This document shows positions 41,544 to 50,464 of a stretch of 52,943 bases of DNA, piece by piece (positions within the stretch are counted from its first letter, which is position 1; each line of letters begins with the position of its first letter). Location: positions 1 through 52,943 of the forward strand of contig JALSQD010000023.1 of assembly GCA_026985615.1 (NCBI GenBank), in the 5' to 3' direction. Source of the DNA: Thermaceae bacterium. GTDB taxonomy: Bacteria; Deinococcota; Deinococci; Deinococcales; Marinithermaceae. The notes beneath the pieces are model-generated. The model did no database searches. It saw only the letters and a program-made list of their open reading frames with translations, and was not told the DNA's origin. A program made the translations under genes and the position numbers.

Positions 41544-42445
41544 CCGCCGCCCTGCTCTTCGTGCTGGGCTCGCTGGCCGCCGCGGTGGAGCTGGGCGCGC
41601 CGGTCACGGCCTGGACGGCGGCCGGGGAGGCGATCTACCTCGGCGCCGAGGACGGGCGGGTGCTGCGTTACCTGCCCGAAGAAGACGCGGTGACGGAGGT
41701 GTGGCGACTGCCGCTGCTCGAGCTCGTGACCGGCCCCTTGCAGCCCAAGCTCTACAGCCTCGACGCGCGGGGCGACGAGCTGCTTTGGGTGCGGGAGGGG
41801 GCGCATGGCTTTCGGGTGATCGAGCGTTTTCGCGAGGGCGGCGCGCCCGAGGTGGTCCTGGACGAAACCGCCGAGCTGCCGGTGATGGCCGCGTGGTTCC
41901 TGGCGCCGGACCGCGTGGTTGCGGTGCTGCTCGACGGCGAGGTGGTCTGGGTGGACGCCGCGGGGCGGGTGGAAAGGAGGCTTCAGGTCACCCGCAGCGC
42001 GGTGGGCGCGGCGGCCAAGCACGGGACGCTGCTGGCCGTGGGCGACGAGGGTGGCCTCGTGACCCTGATGGACTTGGAGGGCGCGCGCATCTTGGGCCAG
42101 GCGGCCATGCACCGCGACAAGGTGCTGGCCCTGACGCTGGGCGAACGCTGGGCGCTCTCGGGCGGGCGCGACCGCCGGGCCGCAGCCTGGGCGCTCGAGG
42201 GAACGACGACCCTGGCCTTGCGGGCCGAGTTCTTCGTTTACGCGGTGGCGCTGGACGCAGAGGAGCGGCTGGCCGCCTATACCTATGACGAGTCGGGTAC
42301 GCTACGCATCGTAGACCTGGTTGAACGCCGCGAGGTGCGGCGGGCGCCCGGGTTCGAGGGGGCGGACCGGCTCATGTTCTGGGGCGAGGACTGTTTGGTC
42401 GTGGCCGACGAGTACGGCCGCGTGCGTTGCTGGAGGTGGCGATGA
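41531..42445 (+). CDS. napL: NapL-like beta-propeller protein
   Basis: 304 residues with a cleavable signal (LAAALLFVLGSLAAAV). The rest is repeated four-strand blades of WD40/propeller type (AIYLGAEDGRVLRYL, LLAVGDEGGLVTLMDLEGARILG, WALSGGRDRRAAAWAL, CLVVADEYGRVRCWRW). Position between napF and napD matches napL of Campylobacterota, a gene of unclear role in periplasmic nitrate reduction. ATG at 41531 and overlaps with both neighbours fix the start and end. Gene name rests mainly on position and fold. Confidence 0.8.
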   Translation: MVRLAAALLFVLGSLAAAVELGAPVTAWTAAGEAIYLGAEDGRVLRYLPEEDAVTEVWRLPLLELVTGPLQPKLYSLDARGDELLWVREGAHGFRVIERFREGGAPEVVLDETAELPVMAAWFLAPDRVVAVLLDGEVVWVDAAGRVERRLQVTRSAVGAAAKHGTLLAVGDEGGLVTLMDLEGARILGQAAMHRDKVLALTLGERWALSGGRDRRAAAWALEGTTTLALRAEFFVYAVALDAEERLAAYTYDESGTLRIVDLVERREVRRAPGFEGADRLMFWGEDCLVVADEYGRVRCWRWR

Positions 42446-42822
42446 ACATCTCGGGACTGGTGGTGCGGGTACAGCCCTCGCGCATGCGCGAGGTGCGTGA
42501 GGCGATCGAGGCGGCGGGGCTGGGCGAGGTGTCCACCGACGACGGCGAGAACACCCTCGTGGTGGTGGTCGAGGCCGAGGACACGGCCAAGGAGATGGCG
42601 ATCTACCGCACGATCGAGGGGATCGAGGGAGTGCTCGCGGTGGAGCTGGCCTACACCTACAGCGAGGAGCTCGAGCAGGCGCGCGACCGCCTAGAGGTGG
42701 GCGACGGCGTGCCGCGGGTGCTGTCCGACGACGTGCCGCCGGAGGAGGTTCGCTACGGTGGCGACGTGCGCAACTGGATTCGCCGGATCCAGGACGACGG
42801 GAAGGAAGACCCGACCGCCTAA
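42442..42822 (+). CDS. napD: NapD chaperone for NapA
   Basis: 126 residues. NapD ferredoxin-like fold: MNISGLVVRVQPSRMREV, then TLVVVVEAEDTAKEMAIYRTIEGIEGVLAVELAYTYSEE. Binds the Tat signal of NapA and holds it until the cofactor is inserted. The last about 40 residues (VPRVLSDDVPPEEVRYGGDVRNWI) extend beyond the short enterobacterial NapD. ATGA overlap with napL. Last gene of the operon; its stop overlaps the convergent carbonic anhydrase stop. Confidence 0.92.
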   Translation: MNISGLVVRVQPSRMREVREAIEAAGLGEVSTDDGENTLVVVVEAEDTAKEMAIYRTIEGIEGVLAVELAYTYSEELEQARDRLEVGDGVPRVLSDDVPPEEVRYGGDVRNWIRRIQDDGKEDPTA

Positions 42823-43382
42823 CGCAACCACTCGAGCGCTCCGGTGGAGACGTCGTAGACCGCGCCCTTGAGCACGAGTTCGCCGCTACGGACGCGCCCG
42901 CCCAGAACCTCCGAGGCGTTGCGCAGGGCCTCCAGGGTGGCGCGCACGTGCGCGCGCACGGCCTCGTTGGGGTCGCGCGGATTTTCCCCCAGGCCCAGGC
43001 GGATCGAACGCGCCAGCAGCTGCAGGTGCGCCGGCAGGTGGCCGGGGTTGCGCTCGAGCGCCAGGCCCACGGCTGCGCACTGGGTGTGCCCCAGCACCAC
43101 GACCAGCGGCACGCCCAGCACGCTGGTGGCGAACTCCAGGCTTGCCAGCTCGGCGTTGCGCACCACGTGACCGGCGTTTCGTACCACGAAGAGCTCACCC
43201 AGGGGCTGATCGAAGAGGATCTCGGGCGTGACCCTTGCGTCGGAGCAGCCGAGCACCGCGGCGAAGGGGTGGTGTTCGTGCGGCAGCCCCTCGCGCTCGG
43301 GGGCCGGGCGTGAGGTCGTTGCACGGCCCAGGAAGCGCAGGTGGCCTTTGCTGAGGCGCTCCAGGGCCTCGCGCGCGTTCAC
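42819..43382 (-). CDS. Beta-class carbonic anhydrase
   Basis: 187 residues. Zinc ligands C46 (in GCSDARV, with D48-R50 dyad), H99 and C102 (GHTQCAAV). Interconverts CO2 and bicarbonate in the cytoplasm. GTG start preceded by GGAGGT. The gene is single. Confidence 0.93.
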   Translation of the reverse strand: MNAREALERLSKGHLRFLGRATTSRPAPEREGLPHEHHPFAAVLGCSDARVTPEILFDQPLGELFVVRNAGHVVRNAELASLEFATSVLGVPLVVVLGHTQCAAVGLALERNPGHLPAHLQLLARSIRLGLGENPRDPNEAVRAHVRATLEALRNASEVLGGRVRSGELVLKGAVYDVSTGALEWLR

Positions 43383-43489
43383 ACGAACCTCCGGGTGGAA
43401 GGTTTGATCGGATTCGTCACAGGGTCAGCTTAACCTGGAAGCATGCCCGATGGGTACCCCCGGTTGGGGGAGAGGGGCTATCATGGTGT

Positions 43490-44892
43490 GTGCTTTCGAC
43501 GACCACCCTGGCCGCTCCCCGCAACCGAACCGCGCGCGTGCTGAGCGTGCTCTGCGCGGCTGCGCTGGCGGCCTGGGGCTGGCTGCTGCTGCCGTCTGAG
43601 GCGATGCCGGGCTGGCTGGCCTTCGTCGCTGTCTACCTACTCTTTCCCCCCGGGCGGACCCTGGCCGTGCTCCTGGCGCCCTTCTTCGTGGCCTACCTGG
43701 CCTGGGGGGTGGACCTGCGAGACGCGCACGAGGTGCAGCAGGCGGCCTGGCGGATGCTGGCGTTCGTGCCGGTGGCCTGGGACTTCGCGCTGAGCTGGAC
43801 GCTTTTCGAGCGCGGCCACCGCTGGGGCTGGCTCGCCTTCGGCGCGGTGGCGCTGGCGCTGGCGCCGTCGGGCCTCATGCTTGCCGTGGGGCTCGGGATG
43901 GCGCTTTTGTGGCAGGCTGCGATCCAGGCCCGCACGGCAGCGGAGCTGGGCACGGCGGTGCGCTGGCAGCCGCGGGCGCTCGCAGGTCTGGCGCTGGGCG
44001 CGGTGTTGCTCGCCGGCGCACTTGCGTTCGTGGGACCGTGGTCGTGGCCGCGGCTCGCGCTTGCCGGCGCGCCCCAGGCGGTCGCGTCGGCGGGTGCTCC
44101 CGCGATCGACGCGCTGCCCACGGTGGAGGGGGCACCGGCTTCGCCGCCCGCCCAGCCGCTGGTGGGTGAGCCTTCGCTGCGGCTCGAGCAGGCCTTCCAG
44201 CTGGTTGTTTCGCTGGTGCTGCTGTTCGTGGCCCTGGTGCTGCTGGCGGTCTGGCGCCGGGGTCGCGGCGGGCCGGGCGCGCGCTGGCGGGGGTTTTGGG
44301 GCGCGCTGTTGCTGGGGACCGTGATCGGGCTGGCGGTGGTCTCCTGGCTCTTTTTTCTGGGCGTGCTCGCGCCCGGCGAGGGGATCGGCGGCGGGCTCGC
44401 GTGGTCGCGGGTGGCCCCGCCCGCGCCGACCGCGCCGGCGCCCGCGTCCCCGTCCGAGGCGCCCGTTACGTCGCGGCGTGTGATCCCCGGTGCGTGGGGT
44501 TGGCTCGCGCTGTCCCTGCTCGCGCTGGCCCTGCTGGCGGTGGTTTGGGCCTGGAGGTGGGTGCTTGTCGACGTCGGCAGGGCGCCGGATGAGCCGGCGC
44601 CCGCCCGCGAGAAGCGGAGCGCGCCCACCCGTGCGGATGCCGGCCGGGTGCGGGCGGCCTATAGGCGCTTTCTGCAAGCGGCGCGAAGGCGGCTGCCGCG
44701 GGCGAGCTACGAGACGCCCCGGGAGTACGCCCAGCGCTTCGGCGCGCGCTTTCCCGAACTGGCCGGGGCCGCGCGGGGCCTCACCGAGCTCTACGAGCCG
44801 GTGCGCTACGGTGGCCGCGCCGACGCGGAGGAGGCCGCGCGCGCCGAGGCGTGGGCCGACGCGCTGGAGGCGGGGTTGAAGGAGGAAACGTT

Positions 44893-44896
<4 letters not shown>
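43490..44896 (+). CDS. Membrane protein with C-terminal DUF4129
   Basis: 468 residues, GTG start. About five to six helices in the first 190 residues, an Ala/Pro-rich external segment, two more helices (about 235-255 and 263-292), another helix near 325-345, then a cytoplasmic DUF4129 domain (VRAAYRRFLQAARRRLPRASYETPREYAQRF, LTELYEPVRYGG). DUF4129 goes with MoxR/DUF58 operons and transglutaminase-type proteins; function unknown. TATCAT at 43479-43484 could be the -10. Overlaps moxR by 4 bases. Confidence 0.8.
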
Positions 44897-45824
<928 letters not shown>

Positions 45825-45828
<4 letters not shown>

Positions 45829-46922
45829 ACCCCGCCTTGGCGCTCTTCACCCTCGGGCTGGCGGCGGCGTGGGTGGGGCTGAGCCGCGCCTGGCGGGGCC
45901 GTTTCGCCCAGGAGGTCGCGTCGCCGGGGGCGGTGGGCGGCCGGCCGCGGCGGGTGCGCACACGCGTGCGCTTCTTCCTGCCCGTTCCCGCCTTCTGGCG
46001 GCTCGAGGAGGCGGGCGCGATCACGCTGGGGCAGCGTCCGCGGAGCCTGCGTGGCTTCGGCTGGGGCTGGGTGCGGCTCGAGGTGGACTCCACGATCGAG
46101 CCCCAGAGCCGCGGGGTGCACCCGCTGGCGCGCCCGCGTCTCTTCGTGCGCGACGCCTTCGGCCTGCTCGAGCGGGAGGCGTCGCTTGTGGGGGAGGTGG
46201 CGGAGGTGGTGGTCTACCCGCGGGTCTGGCCCGCGGGCTTGCCCGACCTGGCGCTGACACTGCTGGCCGAGGGCCCGGAAGCCCGGGGGGTGGGGCTCGA
46301 GGACGCCACCCGCTACCGGGGCGTACGCGAGTACGTGCCCGGCGACGCCTGGAAACGGGTGCACTGGAAGGCCACCGCCCGCACGGGGAGGCTGATGGTG
46401 CGGGAGTTCGCCCCGGTGCGGGCCACCGGGGTGTGGGTCTACGTGGACACGGTGGGGGCGCAGGGGGTCTTCGTGGACCACATGGCCGAGCTGACCGCCT
46501 CGCTCGCGCTGACGCTGAGCGGGCAGGGCATGGCGGTGGGGCTGGCCTGGCCCGGGGGGAGGCTCGAGCCCGCGCGCGGCGAGGAGGCCCTGCGCCGGCT
46601 CTTCGACCGGCTGGCCCGGCTCGAGCCCGCGCGCGAGGCGGGGGCGTTGCCGCTGCCGCCCGCGGGCGTGAACCTGATCGTGCTCACCCAGCACGTTCCG
46701 CCCGAGGTGATCGAGGGGGCGCTGCGCGCCCGCACCCGCGCCGCCCGGGTCTACCTGGTGGCCTTTCCCGAGGGCTTCTTCCTGCGCCCGGGCGAAAAGG
46801 GCCGGCCAGTCTGGGGGCGCACCGAGGGGATGCAGCGGCTAGAGCGGCGGCGGGCGCTGCTCGCCGGCGCGGGCGTGCGCACCTACGTGGTGCGCGGCAA
46901 CGAGCGCGTGCGGCTGGCCTGA
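45825..46922 (+). CDS. DUF58 domain protein
   Basis: 365 residues, TTG start overlapping the moxR stop. The DUF58 core is the block YRGVREYVPGDAWKRVHWKATARTG-, split here as REYVPGD and VHWKATA (about 168-186), followed by LMVREF and a VWF-A-like fold with VWVYVDT. Hydrophobic only at the very N-terminus. Partner of the MoxR ATPase in an assembly system of unknown target. Confidence 0.9.
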
Positions 46923-46941
46923 GCCGGCGTATACTGCGGCC

Positions 46942-47271
46942 ATGCGTGTTGCGATCGCGGTAATGCCCGACGCCAGCGAGCTCTTTCCCGGACCTTACGG
47001 ACACGCGCCGCTGTTCGCCATCTACGAGCGGCGAGGCGGTGTCTGGGAACGGGGCGAGTTGCGCGAAAACCCCTTCAAGGCCGTCGAGGGCCGGGGCAAG
47101 CCCCGGCTCATGCAGCAGCTTCTCGGCGACTGCGCGCTGTGGGTGGGCACCCAGTTCGGCCATCACGGGCCCGGTCATGACCACGCCGGGCCCGGCGAGG
47201 ACGCGCCCCGGCGCGTGCAGGTGCCGCGCGGTCTGCCGGTGGAGGCGGTGCTGGAGCGGCTGGAGGGCTAG
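46942..47271 (+). CDS. NifX/NifB-like (dinitrogenase cofactor-binding fold) protein
   Basis: 109 residues. Opening MRVAIAVMPDASELFPGPYGHAPLFAIYE matches in part the small NifX/NafY-type fold that binds iron-molybdenum cofactor precursors. No nitrogenase genes are near. A His/Gly/Asp-rich loop (GHHGPGHDHAGPG, about residues 73-85) is probably a metal site. TATACT at 46930-46935, six bases from the ATG, predicts a leaderless transcript. Function outside nitrogen fixation is unknown. Confidence 0.75.
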   Translation: MRVAIAVMPDASELFPGPYGHAPLFAIYERRGGVWERGELRENPFKAVEGRGKPRLMQQLLGDCALWVGTQFGHHGPGHDHAGPGEDAPRRVQVPRGLPVEAVLERLEG

Positions 47272-47663
47272 CCCCGGCGCTCGAGCCGCTCGAGCGCGCG
47301 CTCGAGCAGGGCCACGTCGTCCGGGAAGGCGAGCCGCGCGCGCGCCTCTTGGGGCTCGAAGAAGCCCGCGCCAGTGAGGCCCGCTTCGAGCCGCACCGGC
47401 CCCTCGCCCCGCATTAAGAACCAGTGCACCTCCCGCGGCACGCCGCGGTCGTTGACGTAGCGGCTCGCGCCCAGCGACTCCAGCGCCTCGGCCCGGACGC
47501 CCGTCTCCTCGGCGACCTCGCGCAGCGCCGTCTGGAGCGGCGCCTCGCCCGTCTCCACGTGCCCCTTGGGGAAGACCCAGTAGCCGTTGCGGTCGCGGAT
47601 GAGCAGGACCTCGCCGGCGGCGTTGAAGACGACGCCCCCCGCGCCCGCCACCACCTCAGCCAT
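47268..47663 (-). CDS. Nudix hydrolase
   Basis: 131 residues. The Nudix box is complete: G-H-V-E-T-G-E, seven residues, REVAEETGV (about 34-56). N-terminal AGGVVFNAAGEVLLIRDRNGYWVFPKG is typical of MutT/Ap4A hydrolase-like members. Hydrolyses a nucleoside diphosphate-linked compound; substrate unknown. Overlaps the DUF1028 gene by 8 bases, so co-transcribed. Confidence 0.92.
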   Translation of the reverse strand: MAEVVAGAGGVVFNAAGEVLLIRDRNGYWVFPKGHVETGEAPLQTALREVAEETGVRAEALESLGASRYVNDRGVPREVHWFLMRGEGPVRLEAGLTGAGFFEPQEARARLAFPDDVALLERALERLERRG

Positions 47664-48534
47664 CCCGGCTCCTCTCGAACGCGGCGCGCAGCGCCTCGAG
47701 CACCTCTTCCTCTAGCTCGGGGCCGCCGGCGTAGCGCTCCTCCAGGTTTTCCTGGCCCAGCCAGGCGGCCAGGGCCCGCTCGGTGGCCTCGTCCCAGACG
47801 CCGCTGGCCTCACCGGCGTAGAAGCCAAGCGCGCGGGTGGCGCTCTGGATCCAGCGGATCTCCTCCTCGGTGAGGGGGCGGGCGTTCTTCGCGGGGTTGA
47901 AGAGCAGTCGGTGGATGCCCAGCAGGCGCTCGAGCTCGGGGACCGGGTCGTCGTGGTCGTCCACCCGCAAGTCGATCCAGCGGTCGTTGAAACCGCCGTA
48001 CCCCTTGTCCTCGCCCACCACCAGGAGCGCCGCCGACTGGCGGCCGCGCTTGTCGCCGCCAGCGCGGTCACCCGCGAGCAGGGCGGCCACGAGCCGTTCG
48101 GGGAAGGGCAGGTCGGTGCGCTCGAGGAAGGTCGCCTCCAGCGCCTCCACCACCTCGGGGCCGGTGAGCAGGTTGCCCTGAGCGGCGTAGTTCTCACCGG
48201 CCCGGCCGCCCGCCCAGGGGTGGCACTCGCCGCCGGTGTAGGTGGCGCTGCGGCCGGTCGCGTCCACCAGGCCGAACTGGCGGCTGGCGATGCCGGGGTC
48301 GCTATCCTCGAAGGCCCGCGCCACCAGCTCGGGCGCGGCGCCCGCAGCCATCATGGCCAGGCCGCGCGGGCCGAAGCTGGTGTTGGCATACGACTGGGTG
48401 GCGACCGCGCCCACCCCCGCCTGGGCGAAGGGCACCACCGCCCCGACGGCCAGGAACTTGCTGGCGACGGCTACGCCCAGGTCGCCGGTCTCGGGGTCGC
48501 GGGCCACGATGGAAAAGGTATTCACGGGTCGCAT
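47656..48534 (-). CDS. DUF1028 family protein (Ntn-hydrolase-like)
   Basis: 292 residues. DUF1028 domain from NTFSIVARDPETGDLGVAVASKFLAVG to KGYGGFNDRWIDLRVDDH; this family has an Ntn-hydrolase-like fold and unknown substrate. From about 222 a short domain resembles a peptidoglycan-binding module (EIRWIQSATRALGFYAGEASGVWDEATERALAAW). TAGAAT on the minus strand (48541-48546), six bases before the ATG, suggests a leaderless mRNA. Confidence 0.88.
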   Translation of the reverse strand: MRPVNTFSIVARDPETGDLGVAVASKFLAVGAVVPFAQAGVGAVATQSYANTSFGPRGLAMMAAGAAPELVARAFEDSDPGIASRQFGLVDATGRSATYTGGECHPWAGGRAGENYAAQGNLLTGPEVVEALEATFLERTDLPFPERLVAALLAGDRAGGDKRGRQSAALLVVGEDKGYGGFNDRWIDLRVDDHDDPVPELERLLGIHRLLFNPAKNARPLTEEEIRWIQSATRALGFYAGEASGVWDEATERALAAWLGQENLEERYAGGPELEEEVLEALRAAFERSRDG

Positions 48535-48552
48535 GGCCCCATTCTACGGTGC

Positions 48553-48580
48553 AGAAAAAGGCCCCCACTCGCGGGGGCCT
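48553..48580 (-). terminator. Intrinsic terminator of slyD
   Basis: Inverted repeat AGGCCCCC / GGGGGCCT (48559-48566, 48573-48580) with a 6-base loop. On the minus strand it is followed by TTTTTC, so it ends slyD transcription. Confidence 0.85.
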
Positions 48581-48599
48581 CGTTTCCGGAAGCAGGGGG

Positions 48600-49070
48600 C
48601 TAGTGGTGGTGACCGCCGGGGCCGTGGACGTGGCCGTGCGCCAGCTCCTCGGGGGTAACGTCGCGCACGTCCTTGATCTCGACCGCGAAGTTGAGGGCCT
48701 TGCCCGCGAGGGGATGGTTGAAGTCCACCGTGACCTCGTCGCCGTTTACGGCGGTCACGGTCAGGGGCAGGGGGTTGCCCTCGGCGTCCTGGGCGTAGAA
48801 CTGCTCGCCCACCTCGACCTTGGCGTCGTCGGGGAAGGCGGAGCGGGGCACCACCTGCACGCCCTCTTCGTTGCGCTCGCCGTAGGCGTCTTCGGGAGCG
48901 ATGGTCACCTCGAAGCTGTCCCCCGCGGCGCGGCCTTCGATCTCGCGTTCGAGGCCGGGAATGATCTGCTGGTGTCCGTGGATGTAGGCCAGCTCGCCCT
49001 GGTCCACCTGCTCACCGTCCACGGTGAGGGTGTAGGCGATCGTGACCACTTTGTCTTTGCTTGCGTTCAT
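48600..49070 (-). CDS. slyD: FKBP-type peptidyl-prolyl isomerase SlyD
   Basis: 156 residues. FKBP core (VVTIAYTLTVDGEQVDQGE, HGHQQIIPGLEREIEG) with the inserted flap chaperone domain (EDAYGERNEEGVQVVPRSAF), then a His-rich tail (HGHVHGPGGHHH). Prolyl isomerase and chaperone; the tail should bind Ni, Cu or Zn. GGAGG lies before the ATG. Single gene with its own terminator and the candidate activator box at 49105-49137. Confidence 0.95.
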   Translation of the reverse strand: MNASKDKVVTIAYTLTVDGEQVDQGELAYIHGHQQIIPGLEREIEGRAAGDSFEVTIAPEDAYGERNEEGVQVVPRSAFPDDAKVEVGEQFYAQDAEGNPLPLTVTAVNGDEVTVDFNHPLAGKALNFAVEIKDVRDVTPEELAHGHVHGPGGHHH

Positions 49071-49080
49071 GCGTTCCTCC

Positions 49081-49097
49081 CTTCGGCTTTACCGAAG
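49081..49097. other. Small hairpin in the slyD leader
   Basis: CTTCGG and CCGAAG pair around a 5-base loop, directly upstream of the ribosome binding site. It lies inside the predicted slyD leader RNA and could affect translation, but a 6-bp stem may also arise by chance. Confidence 0.4.
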
Positions 49098-49104
49098 TCT
49101 TCTC

Positions 49105-49137
49105 AGCCTACCTGAGGGGGGTGAGGAAATCGTAAAC
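49105..49137 (-). promoter_or_regulatory. Candidate sixth activator box and -10, upstream of slyD
   Basis: On the minus strand: GTTTAC (49132-49137), 5 bases, CCTCAC (49121-49126), 10 bases, then TAGGCT (49105-49110). The geometry is the same as boxes A-E and the first half-site and -10 fit exactly, but the second half-site matches at only four of six positions. Predicted start near 49098, 28 bases before the slyD ATG. Confidence 0.4.
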
Positions 49138-49178
49138 CGGCTCACCATCGCCGCGCCGGTTTCTGCCAGGGTAGGGGC

Positions 49179-50087
49179 ATGGAGCTCGAAGACGCCATCG
49201 GGGGTACGCCGGTCGTGCGCCTGCGCCGCCTCGCCGGGGAGGTGGCCGAGGTCTGGGTCAAGCTGGAGGGCGGTCTGCCCGGCGGCTCGGTCAAGGACCG
49301 CGCCGCCTGGGGCATGGTGGCCGCGGCCGAGGCTCGGGGGGAGCTCGAGCCCGAAAGCGGACGCTGGATCGTCGAGGCCACCTCGGGCAACACCGGCATC
49401 GCGCTGGCGATGATCGCCGCGGCCCGGGGCTACCGCTACCTCAACGTGGCCACCGAGGGGCTCTCGCCCGAGCGGCGGGCGATCTTGCGGGCCTACGGAG
49501 CCGAGCTCGAGTTCGTGCCTTCGAGCGCCGGGATGGCGGGGGCGCGCGAGCGCGCGGCCGAGCTGGCCGCCAAGCGCGGGGGCTGGTGGGCCGACCAGTT
49601 CTCCAACCCTGACAACCCCGCGGCGCACGAGCGCGGCACCGGGCCCGAGGCCTGGGCCCAGCTCGGTGGGCAGGTGGACGCGCTGGTGCTGGGCACGGGC
49701 ACCGGCGGCAGCCTCACCGGCATGGGGCGCTACCTGCGGGCGCAGAACCCGCGGCTTCGGATCGTGGCCCTGGAGCCTGCTACCTGTCGGGTGCTCGAGC
49801 CCGGCCCGCGCGCGGGGCACCCCTTCCAGGGCATCGGGCCCGGCTTCGTACCGGCGATTCTCGACCGGGCGCTCATCGACGAGGTGCTAGCGGTGCCCGA
49901 GGGTCCGGCCTTCGAGTTGGGGCGGCGGTTGTGGCGCGAGGAGGGTCTGCTTTTGGGCCTGAGCGCGATGGCCAACGTCTGGGGGGCGCTCGAGGTGGCC
50001 CGCCGACTGGGTCCGGATAAGCGGGTGCTCACGCTGGCGCCGGACTCGGGGCTGAAGTACCTGAGCGCCGTGCCCTACGCGGACTAG
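49179..50087 (+). CDS. cysM: Cysteine synthase family PLP enzyme
   Basis: 302 residues. PLP lysine K39 in GGSVKDRAA, TSGNTG (68-73) that binds the cofactor/substrate carboxylate, and GTGTGGSLTGMGRYL for the PLP phosphate. Makes L-cysteine from an activated serine and a sulfur source. The CysM/CysK choice is uncertain: the protein is close to the CysM length. CAGGGT six bases before ATG may be a leaderless -10. Confidence 0.88.
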   Translation: MELEDAIGGTPVVRLRRLAGEVAEVWVKLEGGLPGGSVKDRAAWGMVAAAEARGELEPESGRWIVEATSGNTGIALAMIAAARGYRYLNVATEGLSPERRAILRAYGAELEFVPSSAGMAGARERAAELAAKRGGWWADQFSNPDNPAAHERGTGPEAWAQLGGQVDALVLGTGTGGSLTGMGRYLRAQNPRLRIVALEPATCRVLEPGPRAGHPFQGIGPGFVPAILDRALIDEVLAVPEGPAFELGRRLWREEGLLLGLSAMANVWGALEVARRLGPDKRVLTLAPDSGLKYLSAVPYAD

Positions 50088-50398
50088 CCCTTCTTGAGCC
50101 CGAGCACCAGCCCGGCGGTGAAGCCGCCGGCGAAGGGGGCGTTGTAGGTGAGCACGTCGAGCAGGCGTTGCCAAAGGGTGCGCAGCTGCTCCTCGCCCAG
50201 CAGCGGCTCGACGCTGGCCTGGATGCGGGTCCAGTTGATCTCGACGAGGCCGTAGTAGGCCATGAGCTGGAGCCCGATGAAGAAGAGGCCGAGCACCAGC
50301 GCCGCAAGCTTGCCTACCTTTTTCAGCGCGTAGCCGGCCACGAAGCCGGCGAGGCCGCCGAAGGTGATCTGGCCAACGTAGGGTTGCAGGGCTTCCAC
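50084..50398 (-). CDS. FUN14-family small membrane protein
   Basis: 104 residues, GTG start. Two to three hydrophobic segments: QITFGGLAGFVAGYALKKVGKLAALVLGLFFIGLQLMAYYGLVEINW in pieces matches the FUN14 pattern, with a last helix ending VLGLKKG. FUNDC1 relatives in bacteria and archaea are uncharacterised. TATGAT on the minus strand (50405-50410), six bases before the GTG, supports the start. Overlaps the convergent cysM stop by 4 bases. Confidence 0.78.
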   Translation of the reverse strand: MEALQPYVGQITFGGLAGFVAGYALKKVGKLAALVLGLFFIGLQLMAYYGLVEINWTRIQASVEPLLGEEQLRTLWQRLLDVLTYNAPFAGGFTAGLVLGLKKG

Positions 50399-50464
50399 GA
50401 CCGCATCATAACCGGGGGGCTTAAACTGGAGATGAACCGAAAGCCTTGCGGAGGAGGGGGCGTC

